A DNA stretch of 64,000 bases from [Actinomadura] parvosata subsp. kistnae (GTDB lineage: Bacteria; Actinomycetota; Actinomycetes; Streptosporangiales; Streptosporangiaceae). The number at the start of each line of letters is the position of its first letter. Position 1 is the first letter of the stretch. A model generated the notes under the pieces. The model ran no database searches. It was not told the origin of the DNA and saw nothing but the letters and a program-made list of their open reading frames with translations. Positions 23,602-31,342 of the stretch are shown here, in pieces. Where the stretch lies: contig NZ_OOHJ01000018.1 in the NCBI RefSeq assembly GCF_900323885.1, positions 3,149,001 through 3,213,000 on the forward strand. The letters are read 5' to 3'. The position numbers and the translations under genes are program-made.

Positions 23602-24891
23602 GTGAGCCGTACACAGAACTCCGAGACCCTGTTCGCCCGCGCCCGCCGGATCGTGCCCGGGGGCGTCAACTCCCCGGTGCGCGCGTTCAACTCGGTGGGC
23701 GGCACGCCGCGTTTCATGGCCTCGGGGCAGGGGCCGTACATCACCGACGTCGACGGCAACCGCTACGTCGACCTCGTGTGCTCCTGGGGGCCGATGATCC
23801 TCGGGCACCGCCACCCGGCCGTCGTCGAGGCCGTCGAGCGGGCCGTCGCGAGCGGCTTCTCCTACGGCACCGCCACGCAGGGCGAGGTGGAGCTGGCCGA
23901 GGAGATCGTGGCGCGGGTGGCGCCGGTCGAGAAGGTGCGGCTGGTCAGCTCGGGCACCGAGGCGACGATGAGCGCGGTGCGGCTGGCCAGGGGGTTCACC
24001 GGGCGGTCGAAGGTGATCAAGTTCGCCGGCTGCTACCACGGGCACGTCGACGCGCTGCTGGCCTCGGCCGGGTCGGGGGTGGCCACGTTCGGGCTGCCCG
24101 ACACGCCCGGGGTGACCGGGGCGTCGGCGGCCGACACGATCGTGCTGCCGTACAACGACCTCGCCGCCGTCGAGCGGGCCTTCGCCGCCGCGGAGATCGC
24201 GTGCGTGATCACCGAGGCGTGCCCGGCGAACATGGGGGTCGTCCCGCCGCGCGACGGCTTCAACGCGCGCCTGCGCGAGCTGTGCACCGCCCACGGCGCG
24301 CTGCTCATCGTGGACGAGGTGCTGACCGGCTTCCGCGTCTCCCCGGCGGGCTGGTACGGCCTCGACCCCGTCGACGCCGACCTGATGACGTTCGGCAAGG
24401 TCATGGGGGGCGGGCTGCCGGCGGCGGCGTTCGGCGGCCGGGCCGACGTGATGGCCAACCTCGCGCCCGAGGGGCCCGTCTACCAGGCGGGCACGCTGTC
24501 GGGCAACCCGCTGGCCTGCGCGGCGGGCCTGGCCACGCTGCGGGCCCTCGACGCCGACGCCTACGCCCGGGTCGACGCGGCGGCGCTCAAGGTGGGCGAG
24601 CTGGCCTCCGAGGCGCTGGCCAAGGCCGGGGTGCCGCACCGGCTGCAGCGGGCCGGCAGCCTGTTCTCGATCTTCTTCACCGACGCCGAGGTGACGGGCT
24701 TCGACGACGCCAAGACCCAGAACACCGCGGCCTTCACCGCGTTCTTCCACGCGATGCTCGACCAGGGCGTCTACCTGCCGCCGTCGGCCTACGAGGCGTG
24801 GTTCCTGTCGGCCGCGCACGACGACGAGGCCATCGGGCGGGTGGCCGAGGCGCTGCCCGCCGCCGCCGAGGCCGCCGCGGCGGCCCTGTGA
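23602..24891 (+). CDS. hemL: Glutamate-1-semialdehyde 2,1-aminomutase
   Basis: A 429-aa PLP-dependent class-III aminotransferase that converts glutamate-1-semialdehyde to 5-aminolevulinate. It has the N-terminal ARRIVPGGVNSPVRAF, SSGTEATMSAVRLARG for cofactor phosphate, LLIVDEVLTGFR and the PLP lysine in MTFGKVMGGGLPAAAFGGR. The start is GTG at 23602. It completes the C5 pathway with hemA upstream, although it is separated from hemB by the Prim-Pol-like gene. Confidence 0.97.
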   Translation: MSRTQNSETLFARARRIVPGGVNSPVRAFNSVGGTPRFMASGQGPYITDVDGNRYVDLVCSWGPMILGHRHPAVVEAVERAVASGFSYGTATQGEVELAEEIVARVAPVEKVRLVSSGTEATMSAVRLARGFTGRSKVIKFAGCYHGHVDALLASAGSGVATFGLPDTPGVTGASAADTIVLPYNDLAAVERAFAAAEIACVITEACPANMGVVPPRDGFNARLRELCTAHGALLIVDEVLTGFRVSPAGWYGLDPVDADLMTFGKVMGGGLPAAAFGGRADVMANLAPEGPVYQAGTLSGNPLACAAGLATLRALDADAYARVDAAALKVGELASEALAKAGVPHRLQRAGSLFSIFFTDAEVTGFDDAKTQNTAAFTAFFHAMLDQGVYLPPSAYEAWFLSAAHDDEAIGRVAEALPAAAEAAAAAL

Positions 24892-25064
24892 TCCCCGCTT
24901 GAGGTAGGCGCGCGGCCACGCCGGCCGCCGATGACCAGGGGAGCCATGGCGGGCAGCGCCAGGGCCCGCCCGCCCTCGACGGGACGGAGCCGGACGGGCG
25001 CCGTCCAGGGCGCGGCGCACCGGCGCGGGCCACAGCGGCGCCATCACCCCCACCACCATGACAA

Positions 25065-25097
25065 AGGCCGCCGGGATGGCGGCCTCTCTGTTGTTCT
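25065..25097 (+). terminator. Intrinsic terminator after hemL
   Basis: AGGCCGCC (25065-25072) pairs with GGCGGCCT (25078-25085) over a GGGAT loop. It is followed by T-rich CTCTGTTGTTCT, the best intrinsic-terminator shape in the window. It lies 174 bp after the hemL stop. Confidence 0.75.
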
Positions 25098-25183
25098 GCC
25101 CCCACTTCCGTCAGGTCGGGGGATCTGTCCGTCCTGACGATGCCGTGGGGTCAGCTCGTGATCACTGCGTCTGGTAACCGGCT

Positions 25184-25207
25184 GGGGGTGTACCTGCCCA
25201 CACCCCC
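25184..25207 (-). terminator. Hairpin after the small minus-strand ORF
   Basis: GGGGGTGT and ACACCCCC form a perfect 8-bp stem with an 8-nt loop. On the minus strand it begins 11 bp after the stop of the 36-aa ORF. No U-tract is present. Confidence 0.55.
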
Positions 25208-25218
25208 GGAGCGCTCGC

Positions 25219-25329
25219 TCAGCGAGCCGGCTTCTGGTAGCGGATGCGCTGCTCGCGGGCCTGCTCGGCGAGGACCTTGAGGTACGACACGGAGCCGGTC
25301 TGCTGCTTCTTCGTCTTCAGGATTCTCAT
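25219..25329 (-). CDS. 36-aa basic small protein, hypothetical
   Basis: A short frame (ATG at 25327-25329, TGA at 25219-25221) starting MRILKTKKQQTGSVSYLKVL and ending RYQKPAR, about 30% Lys/Arg. It is divergent from the LysR gene 73 bp away and is followed by an 8-bp-stem hairpin. The high G/C at third positions and the terminator-like element support translation, but no clear ribosome-binding site is seen. A competing 60-aa frame on the same strand is less protein-like. The function is unknown. Confidence 0.45.
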   Translation of the reverse strand: MRILKTKKQQTGSVSYLKVLAEQAREQRIRYQKPAR

Positions 25330-25379
25330 GCATCTATTTTCATCTGCTACACATTCAACGACAAGCGAGACTTTCTACG

Positions 25380-25392
25380 CTAAACCGTTTAG
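25380..25392. promoter_or_regulatory. Inverted repeat CTAAAC-C-GTTTAG upstream of the LysR gene
   Basis: Perfect 6-bp arms around one central base lie 10 bp before the LysR ATG, inside an unusually AT-rich 70-bp divergent promoter region. LysR proteins normally autoregulate from such sites, so it is a candidate operator. Confidence 0.5.
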
Positions 25393-25402
25393 GCTGGCTT
25401 AC

Positions 25403-26323
25403 ATGTTGGACCTGAACCGGCTCAAGGCTCTTCACGCTGTGCACGTCTACGGTTCGGTGGGCGCGGCGGCCGACGCGCTCATGGTCACCCCCTCGGCCGT
25501 CTCCCAGCAGATCGCCAAGCTGGAGCGCGAGACCGGCGCCCGCCTGATGGAGCGCAACGGGCGCGGCGTGCGCCTGACCGACGCCGCCGGCCTGCTGGCC
25601 GAGCACGCCGAGCGCATCCTCGCCCTGGTCGAGACCGCCGAGGCCGACTTCGAGGCGCTGCGCGGCGCGGTCGTCGGCCGGCTCAACGTGGCCGCCTTCC
25701 CCACCGCCGTCCGCGGCCTCATGCCGGGCGCGCTCGTCTCGCTCAAGCAGCGCCACCCCGACCTGTGGGTGCAGCTCAACGAGCGCGAGCCCGAGCGGGT
25801 CGTCCGCGAGGTGGCCAGGGGCGAGCTCGACCTCGGCGTGATCCAGGACTGGCTCAACCGCCCCATGGCCATCCCTGAGGGCCTGTCCAAGGCCACTCTG
25901 CTCGACGACGTCGCCGACGTGGCCGTGCCCGACGGCCACCCGCTGGCGGACGCCCGGGAGATCGAGCTGTCCGCCCTGCGCGGCGAGCAGTGGATCAGCG
26001 GCTCGCCCGGCACCGTCTGCCACGACTGGCTGGTGTTCACCCTGCGCAGCGCGTCGCTGGAGCCGGTGATCGCCTGCATGGCCGACGAGTACCCGACCCA
26101 GCTCGCGCTGGTCGCGGCCGGTCTGGGCTGCGCCATCGTGCCGCGGCTCGGCCGCGACTGCGTGCCGCCCGGCGTGCGGCTCGTCCCGCTGCTGCCGCGC
26201 CAGTCCCGGCGCATCTACGCGGTGTGGCGCACCGACGCGGCCCGCCGCCCCGCCATCAGGGCCATGGTCGAGGCGCTGGCCGAGTCGAGCAGGAAACAGG
26301 AGAACGCCTGGGCGGTGAGCTGA
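25403..26323 (+). CDS. LysR-family transcriptional regulator
   Basis: A 306-aa regulator. The N-terminal winged HTH (about residues 2-60) reads LNRLKALHAVHVYGSVGAAA, then TPSAVSQQIAKLERETGARL. The periplasmic-binding-protein-like effector domain spans about 88-300. The ATG at 25403 gives the standard family start (MLDLNRLKAL). A longer frame from 25244 would run across the divergent promoter and is rejected. No metabolic gene lies beside it, apart from the divergent 36-aa ORF, so its regulon cannot be read from context. Confidence 0.94.
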   Translation: MLDLNRLKALHAVHVYGSVGAAADALMVTPSAVSQQIAKLERETGARLMERNGRGVRLTDAAGLLAEHAERILALVETAEADFEALRGAVVGRLNVAAFPTAVRGLMPGALVSLKQRHPDLWVQLNEREPERVVREVARGELDLGVIQDWLNRPMAIPEGLSKATLLDDVADVAVPDGHPLADAREIELSALRGEQWISGSPGTVCHDWLVFTLRSASLEPVIACMADEYPTQLALVAAGLGCAIVPRLGRDCVPPGVRLVPLLPRQSRRIYAVWRTDAARRPAIRAMVEALAESSRKQENAWAVS

Positions 26324-26378
26324 CACCGGCCGGGGCCTGCGCCGCCCGGCGCGGGCGAGCGGATAGGCTGTGCGCACC

Positions 26379-27017
26379 ATGGCTGAAACCACCGTCGTCC
26401 ACCTGCTGCGCCACGGTGAGGTGCACAACCCCGCCGGCGTCCTCTACGGCAGGCTGCCCGGCTACCACCTGTCCGAGACAGGTCAGCTCATGGCCGAGAC
26501 GGTCGCCAAGGCCGTCGGCGGCCGCGACATCGTCAAGCTCTACAGCTCGCCGCTCGAACGCGCCCTGGAGACGGCGGCCCCGCTCGCCGACAAGCTCGGC
26601 CTGGAGATCGAGCAGGACGACCGGCTGATCGAGGCGGGCAACCTCCTGGAGGGCCGCCCCGCCGGCCCGGGCCTCGGGCTGCTGCGCGACTGGCGCAACT
26701 ACCGCTACTTCTACAACCCGCTGCGCCCGTCCTGGGGCGAGCCGTACCCCGCCATCGTCCGCCGGATGAAAGCGGTGATCGACATGGCCAGGGCGGCGGC
26801 GCGCGGGCACGAGACCGTGCTCGTCAGCCACCAGCTGCCCATCTGGGCCATCAGGTGCGCCGCCGAGGGCCGCAGGCTCTGGCACGACCCGCGGCGCCGC
26901 CAGTGCGCGCTGGCCAGCCTGACCACGCTCACCTTCGACGGCGACCGGCTGGTCAGCATCGGCTACAGCGAGCCCGCCGGATCACTGGAGACGGGCCCCT
27001 CCGTCCCTGGGGCCTGA
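26379..27017 (+). CDS. Histidine phosphatase family protein
   Basis: A 212-aa phosphoglycerate-mutase-like phosphatase. The catalytic RHG motif is in VVHLLRHGEVHNP (His near residue 12). The second core residues are in YSSPLERALETAAPLA and the second histidine is in TVLVSHQLPIWAIRCA. The ATG at 26379 fits the family start, and GTG at 26370 is an alternative. It precedes the cytochrome c maturation genes by 71 bp, an order also seen in other actinobacteria. The substrate is unknown. Confidence 0.92.
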   Translation: MAETTVVHLLRHGEVHNPAGVLYGRLPGYHLSETGQLMAETVAKAVGGRDIVKLYSSPLERALETAAPLADKLGLEIEQDDRLIEAGNLLEGRPAGPGLGLLRDWRNYRYFYNPLRPSWGEPYPAIVRRMKAVIDMARAAARGHETVLVSHQLPIWAIRCAAEGRRLWHDPRRRQCALASLTTLTFDGDRLVSIGYSEPAGSLETGPSVPGA

Positions 27018-27038
27018 TGTCCGGAGCGCGGGGGCACC

Positions 27039-27063
27039 CCGGTAGAGTTGCAAGCTCTACCGG
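27039..27063. promoter_or_regulatory. Inverted repeat CCGGTAGAG-N7-CTCTACCGG upstream of the tlpA-like gene
   Basis: Perfect 9-bp arms with a 7-nt centre (TTGCAAG) lie 26 bp before the lipoprotein gene start. It is either a terminator-like hairpin for the phosphatase gene or an operator for the cytochrome c maturation operon. The position near the expected promoter favours an operator. Confidence 0.5.
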
Positions 27064-27088
27064 TTGTAGTACAAGGAGATCTTCCTCC

Positions 27089-27658
27089 GTGCGCGCCAAG
27101 TCCCTCTCCCTCATCCTCCCCCTGGCGGTCCTGGTCGCGGGATGCGCCGGCAACCAGGGCGGCCAGCCGCAGGCGGGCGACACCCGGTTCATCGCCGGCG
27201 ACGGGAAGATGCAGGTCTTCGAGGCCGCCGAGCGCGAGCCCGCGCCCGCGGTCGAAGGGCCCACCCTCGACGGCGGCACCGCCTCCCTGGCCGCGCACAA
27301 GGGCAAGGTCGTCGTCCTCAACTTCTGGGCCTCCTGGTGCGGCCCCTGCCGGGCTGAGGCGCCCGTGCTCAAAGAGGTCGCGGCCAAGACGAAGGACACC
27401 GGCGTGCAGTTCCTCGGCGTCGACTTCAAAGACCGCCAGGCCGACGCCAAGGCGTTCGAGCGCACCGAGCAGACCGGCTACCCGCACATCTTCGACCAGC
27501 CGGGCAAGGTCGCGCTGGCCTTCCAGGGCACCGTGCCGCCCGCCGCCATCCCGTCCACGCTGATCATCGACAAGCAGGGCAGGATCGCGGCCAGGGCGCT
27601 CGGCGCCGTCAAGTACACCGACCTGCTCGACACCGTGACCAAGGTGCGCGATGAGTGA
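27089..27658 (+). CDS. TlpA/ResA-family thiol-disulfide oxidoreductase lipoprotein
   Basis: A 189-aa exported lipoprotein: a signal peptide (RAKSLSLILPLAVLVAGC) with lipobox cysteine C19, then a thioredoxin fold with LNFWASWCGPCRAEAP (C84 and C87). It should keep apocytochrome c heme-binding cysteines reduced outside the membrane, receiving electrons from CcdA, which is encoded next. The GTG start at 27089 has a strong AAGGAG 10 bp upstream. It overlaps ccdA by 8 bp and heads the System II operon. Confidence 0.94.
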   Translation: MRAKSLSLILPLAVLVAGCAGNQGGQPQAGDTRFIAGDGKMQVFEAAEREPAPAVEGPTLDGGTASLAAHKGKVVVLNFWASWCGPCRAEAPVLKEVAAKTKDTGVQFLGVDFKDRQADAKAFERTEQTGYPHIFDQPGKVALAFQGTVPPAAIPSTLIIDKQGRIAARALGAVKYTDLLDTVTKVRDE

Positions 27659-28373
27659 CGTCGTCGCCTCGGGCTCGCTGCTGCTGGCCGTGCCGATCGC
27701 GGTGCTGGCCGGGGTGGTGTCGTTCCTGTCGCCGTGCGTGCTGCCGCTCGTGCCGGGTTACCTGTCGTACGTCACCGGCATGAGCGCCGACCCCAAGCGG
27801 GGGCGGCTGGTGCTCGGGGCGTCGTTGTTCGTGGCCGGGTTCGCGCTGGTCTTCGTGCTCAGCGGGGCGCTGTTCGGCGGTCTCGGCTCCGTCCTGCTGG
27901 GCAACGCCGACGTCATCACGCGCGTGCTCGGCGTCCTCACCATCGTGCTCGGGCTCGCCTTCCTGGGCGTGCTGCCCGGGCTCATGCGCGACGTGCGCAT
28001 CCACCGCCTGCCGGCCGCCGGGCTGGCCGGCGCGCCGCTGCTCGGCGTGGTGTTCGGGCTGGGCTGGACGCCGTGCATCGGCCCCACGCTGGCCGTGGTG
28101 CTGACGCTCGGCCTCAACGAGGGCAGCGCGGGCAGGGGAGCGATCCTGGCCGTCGCCTACGCCCTGGGCCTCGGCCTGCCCTTCGTGGCCGCCGCGCTGG
28201 CCTACAGCAGGGCGCTGCGCACGTTCCGTGCCATCCGCAAGCACTCGCGCCTGATCACCAGGATCGGCGGCGGCATGATGGTGGCCGTCGGCGTCCTGCT
28301 GGTGAGCGGGCTCTGGGGAGAGATGATCGCCGCCATGCAAGGGCTGATCGGCGCGTTCGAGCCGGTGATCTGA
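27651..28373 (+). CDS. ccdA: Cytochrome c biogenesis protein CcdA
   Basis: A 240-aa membrane protein with six transmembrane helices that passes reducing equivalents from cytoplasmic thioredoxin to the external TlpA/ResA protein. The two redox cysteines are in FLSPCVLPLVPGYLSYVTG (helix 1) and GWTPCIGPTLAVVLTLG (helix 4), both followed by the family's proline pattern. The start overlaps the lipoprotein gene and the stop overlaps resB (TGATG). Confidence 0.96.
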   Translation: MSDVVASGSLLLAVPIAVLAGVVSFLSPCVLPLVPGYLSYVTGMSADPKRGRLVLGASLFVAGFALVFVLSGALFGGLGSVLLGNADVITRVLGVLTIVLGLAFLGVLPGLMRDVRIHRLPAAGLAGAPLLGVVFGLGWTPCIGPTLAVVLTLGLNEGSAGRGAILAVAYALGLGLPFVAAALAYSRALRTFRAIRKHSRLITRIGGGMMVAVGVLLVSGLWGEMIAAMQGLIGAFEPVI

Positions 28374-29932
28374 TGAGCGTCCAGGAGCTGGAGAAGGAGC
28401 AGGCGCCCAAGCAGGGCGGGTTCGGCCCGCTGGCGTGGCTGCGGTGGGCGTGGCGCACGCTCACCTCGATGAAGACCGCGCTCATCCTGCTGTTCCTGCT
28501 CGCGCTGGGCTCGGTGCCCGGCTCGCTGGTGCCGCAGCGCGGCGTCGAGCCCGACAAGGTCGCCAAGCTCTACGAGCAGAGCCCTGCGCTGGCCGAGTGG
28601 TACGACCGCTTCCAGCTCTTCGAGGTGTTCACCTCCACCTGGTTCGCGGCCGTCTACCTGCTGCTGTTCACCTCGCTCATCGGCTGCATCATCCCGCGCA
28701 CCGCCACCTACCTGCGCGAGCTGCGCCGCAAGCCGCCCGCCGCGCCCAAGCACCTGTCGCGCCTGCCCCACTCCGCCTCCTTCGAGTCCGGGCTCACCGT
28801 CGAGGAGGCCGCGCGCCGGCTGCGCAAGCTGCGCTTCCGCGTGGTCACCGGCGACGGCTGGGTGTCGGCGGAGAAGGGGTACCTGCGCGAGACCGGCAAC
28901 CTGTTCTTCCACGTCGCCCTGCTCGGCATCCTGCTCGCCATCGGCGCCGGCTCCCTCTACGGCTACCGCGGCAACGTCCTGGTCGTCGAGGGCGACGGCT
29001 TCGCCAACACCGTGGCCGCCTACGACCGGTTCATGCCCGGCAACCAGGTCTCCGCCGAGTCGCTGCAGCCGTTCTCCTTCACGCTGTCGAAGTTCAAGGT
29101 GGCCTACCAGGTCGCCGGCGACAAGCGCGGGCAGGCGCTCGACTACTCCGCGCACCTCAAGGTCAACGACACGCCCTCCGCGCCCACGCGCGACTTCGAG
29201 CTCAAGGTCAACGAGCCGCTGGAAGTCGACGGCACGCAGATGTACCTCATCGGCAACGGCTACGCGCCCGTCTTCAAGGTCACCGACGGCAAGGGGCAGG
29301 TGGCCTTCGAGGGGCCCGTGCCCTGCCTCATCGAGCAGAAGACCACCATGACCTCCGGCTGCGTGGTCAAGGTGCCCGACGCGCAGCCGTCGCAGCTCGG
29401 GTTCCTGCTGCGGTTCCTGCCGACCAGCGTGCCGCTGACCAACGGCGACTACGCCTCCGCCTTCCCCGGCGAGCTCAACCCCGAGGTCAAGCTCCTCGGG
29501 GCGTTCTCCGGCGACCTCGGCGTGCGCTCCGGCAAGCCGCAGTCGGTCTACGAGCTGGCCGAGCCCGAGGTGCTGAAGAAGCTCAAGCCGCTCGTCATGG
29601 GGTCCGCCGCGCCCAAGCCGCTGGCCGTGGGGCAGTCACTGGAGCTGCCCGACGGGCTGGGCAAGCTCGAGTTCACCGGCGTCAAACAGTGGATCACGCT
29701 CCAGACGTCCTACGACCCCGGGCGTTTCCCCGCCCTGGTGGCGGCCGCCACGGCCGTCATCGCCATCGCGCTGTCGCTCATGATCCGCCGCCGGCGGGTC
29801 TTCGTCCGCACCTCCGGGGGCAGGGTCGACGTGGGCGGCCTGACCCGCACCGAGGGCTCCGCGGCGGGCTTCGCCGAAGAGTTCTCCGACATCGTCAAGG
29901 CCCTATCAGCAGGAGAGAAGGATGTCCGCTGA
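28373..29932 (+). CDS. resB: Cytochrome c biogenesis protein ResB
   Basis: A 519-aa ResB/Ccs1 protein, half of the System II heme-lyase complex that attaches heme to apocytochrome c. Transmembrane helices are near residues 35-55, 85-105, 180-200 and about 445-465. The large extracytoplasmic domain lies between the third and last helices. The family motif SLVPQRG follows helix 1. The start ATG at 28373 overlaps the ccdA stop, and the end overlaps ccsB by 11 bp. Confidence 0.95.
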   Translation: MSVQELEKEQAPKQGGFGPLAWLRWAWRTLTSMKTALILLFLLALGSVPGSLVPQRGVEPDKVAKLYEQSPALAEWYDRFQLFEVFTSTWFAAVYLLLFTSLIGCIIPRTATYLRELRRKPPAAPKHLSRLPHSASFESGLTVEEAARRLRKLRFRVVTGDGWVSAEKGYLRETGNLFFHVALLGILLAIGAGSLYGYRGNVLVVEGDGFANTVAAYDRFMPGNQVSAESLQPFSFTLSKFKVAYQVAGDKRGQALDYSAHLKVNDTPSAPTRDFELKVNEPLEVDGTQMYLIGNGYAPVFKVTDGKGQVAFEGPVPCLIEQKTTMTSGCVVKVPDAQPSQLGFLLRFLPTSVPLTNGDYASAFPGELNPEVKLLGAFSGDLGVRSGKPQSVYELAEPEVLKKLKPLVMGSAAPKPLAVGQSLELPDGLGKLEFTGVKQWITLQTSYDPGRFPALVAAATAVIAIALSLMIRRRRVFVRTSGGRVDVGGLTRTEGSAAGFAEEFSDIVKALSAGEKDVR

Positions 29933-30902
29933 GCAACTCGCCGAGCTGAGCGATCTTTTCGTCGTCGCAGCCGTCCTGCTCTATGTCGTCGCCATGGTGG
30001 GCTTCGCGATCGAGCTCGCCTTCGGGCGCGCCCGCCCCGGCAAGGCCGGCGCCGCCGAACGGGCGGAGGTCAAGCAGCCCGTCACGGTCGGGGCCGCCTC
30101 CTCCGGTGAGGACGCCGGCACCGTCTCTGAGGCGCCTGTCGCGGCCTCGGCCGACGCTCCGGTGCCCGCGCCGCCGGGAGGCGCCGTCAAGGCCGGTACG
30201 GTGGCGCTCGTGCTCGCCTGGCTCGGCTGGGCGGCCAACCTCGGCGCCATCGTCACTCGCGGCCTCGCCGTGGACCGGTGGCCCTGGGGCAACATGTACG
30301 AGTTCGTGGTCGCGATCTGCTTCGCCGCCGTGACCGCGTTCCTCGGCACCCAGCTGCGCCACAACGTGCGCTTCCTGGGCGGGTTCGTCATGGTGACGGC
30401 CGCGCTCGGGCTCGGGCTGGCCGTCAAGGTCTTCTACACCACCGCCGGGCCCGTGGTGCCGGCGCTGAACTCGTACTGGATCGCCATCCACGTCACGGCG
30501 GCGATCATCTCCAGCGGTCTGCTGACGCTGGCCGGCGTGTCGGGTGTGCTCTACCTGGTGCGCGGCGACGGGATGTCGCGGCTGCCGTCGCGGGCGGACC
30601 TGGAGAAAGTGGCGCACCGGGCCATCGTGTTCGCCTTCCCGCTGTGGACGTTCGCGGTGATCGCGGGCGCGCTGTGGGCGGACCGGGCGTGGGGCCGCTA
30701 CTGGGGCTGGGACCCCAAGGAGGTGTGGTCGTTCATCACGTGGGTGGCCTACGCGGCCTACCTGCACGCGAAGGTGACGGCGGGCTGGCGGGGGAAGGCC
30801 GCGACCATCGTGCAGCTCGTGGCGTTCGGCTGCCTCCTGTTCAACCTGATCGGCGTCAACATCTTCATCAGCGGCCTGCACAGCTACGCCGACGTGCCGT
30901 AA
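29922..30902 (+). CDS. ccsB: c-type cytochrome biogenesis protein CcsB (CcsA family)
   Basis: A 326-aa multi-pass heme-handling protein and partner of ResB. The tryptophan-rich WWD signature appears as WGRYWGWDPKEVWSFITW (about residues 253-270), flanked by histidines that ligate heme (for example HVTAAI and AYLHAKVTAG). An alanine/proline-rich linker lies between helix 1 and helix 2 (about 35-85). It ends the maturation operon and meets the convergent small membrane gene 7 bp on. Confidence 0.95.
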   Translation: MSAEQLAELSDLFVVAAVLLYVVAMVGFAIELAFGRARPGKAGAAERAEVKQPVTVGAASSGEDAGTVSEAPVAASADAPVPAPPGGAVKAGTVALVLAWLGWAANLGAIVTRGLAVDRWPWGNMYEFVVAICFAAVTAFLGTQLRHNVRFLGGFVMVTAALGLGLAVKVFYTTAGPVVPALNSYWIAIHVTAAIISSGLLTLAGVSGVLYLVRGDGMSRLPSRADLEKVAHRAIVFAFPLWTFAVIAGALWADRAWGRYWGWDPKEVWSFITWVAYAAYLHAKVTAGWRGKAATIVQLVAFGCLLFNLIGVNIFISGLHSYADVP

Positions 30903-30909
30903 GGGGCGG

Positions 30910-31203
30910 TCAGGAGACGTCGTCGCCGCGCATCCGCCGGTCGAGATCACGCAGGAAGTCGGGGTCGTCGTCCGGGCCCTTCGGCACGCCCGGGCCCGGA
31001 GGCACCGGCCAGGCCGCCCTGGGCGCGCGCGGACGGCCGCGCGCCATCCACACCAGGCCGCCGAGCAGCGGGATGAGCACCACGATGAGGATCCAGAGAG
31101 GTTTCGGTACGTTCCGCACCTCGTCTTCGGGGGTGGTCACCACGTCGAACAGTGAGAAGAGCCAGAAGGCCAGCAGCGCCAGGCCGATCAGAACACCTGC
31201 CAT
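30910..31203 (-). CDS. PLDc_N-type small membrane protein
   Basis: A 97-aa protein with two transmembrane helices (VLIGLALLAFWLFSLFDVV and LWILIVVLIPLLGGLVWMA) separated by the short loop TTPEDEVRNVPK. This is the pattern of the phospholipase D nuclease N-terminal (PLDc_N) family, common in actinobacteria without the nuclease. A Pro/Arg-rich cytoplasmic tail follows. The start at 31203 is chosen because the longer frame upstream is not hydrophobic and has no family resemblance. The function is unknown. Confidence 0.85.
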   Translation of the reverse strand: MAGVLIGLALLAFWLFSLFDVVTTPEDEVRNVPKPLWILIVVLIPLLGGLVWMARGRPRAPRAAWPVPPGPGVPKGPDDDPDFLRDLDRRMRGDDVS

Positions 31204-31342
31204 GTCCCGAACTGTAAGCCATGTTTCGGCGTGATCGTGCTGCCTGATGTCCCCTTTCGGGTGACTAGCGGAAGATCGGCGTCGTACGGTGGAAGCCGAT
31301 GCGTCGGTGTCCAAGGGGCTCCACGTGGCGTTGAGGGGTGCG

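Larger units (their letters stand above)
24892..25218. other. Non-coding gap after hemL
   Basis: These 327 bases contain no supportable gene. They hold an intrinsic-terminator-like hairpin at 25065-25097, a 7-bp inverted repeat at 25109-25139 (CGTCAGG/CCTGACG) and a hairpin at 25184-25207 placed to terminate the small minus-strand gene. Confidence 0.6.

Noticed and set aside
25151..25333. 60-codon frame on the minus strand after hemL
   Set aside because: Another frame of the same stretch (25219-25329) gives a more protein-like, Lys/Arg-rich peptide that ends before a hairpin. The 60-codon frame runs through that hairpin.
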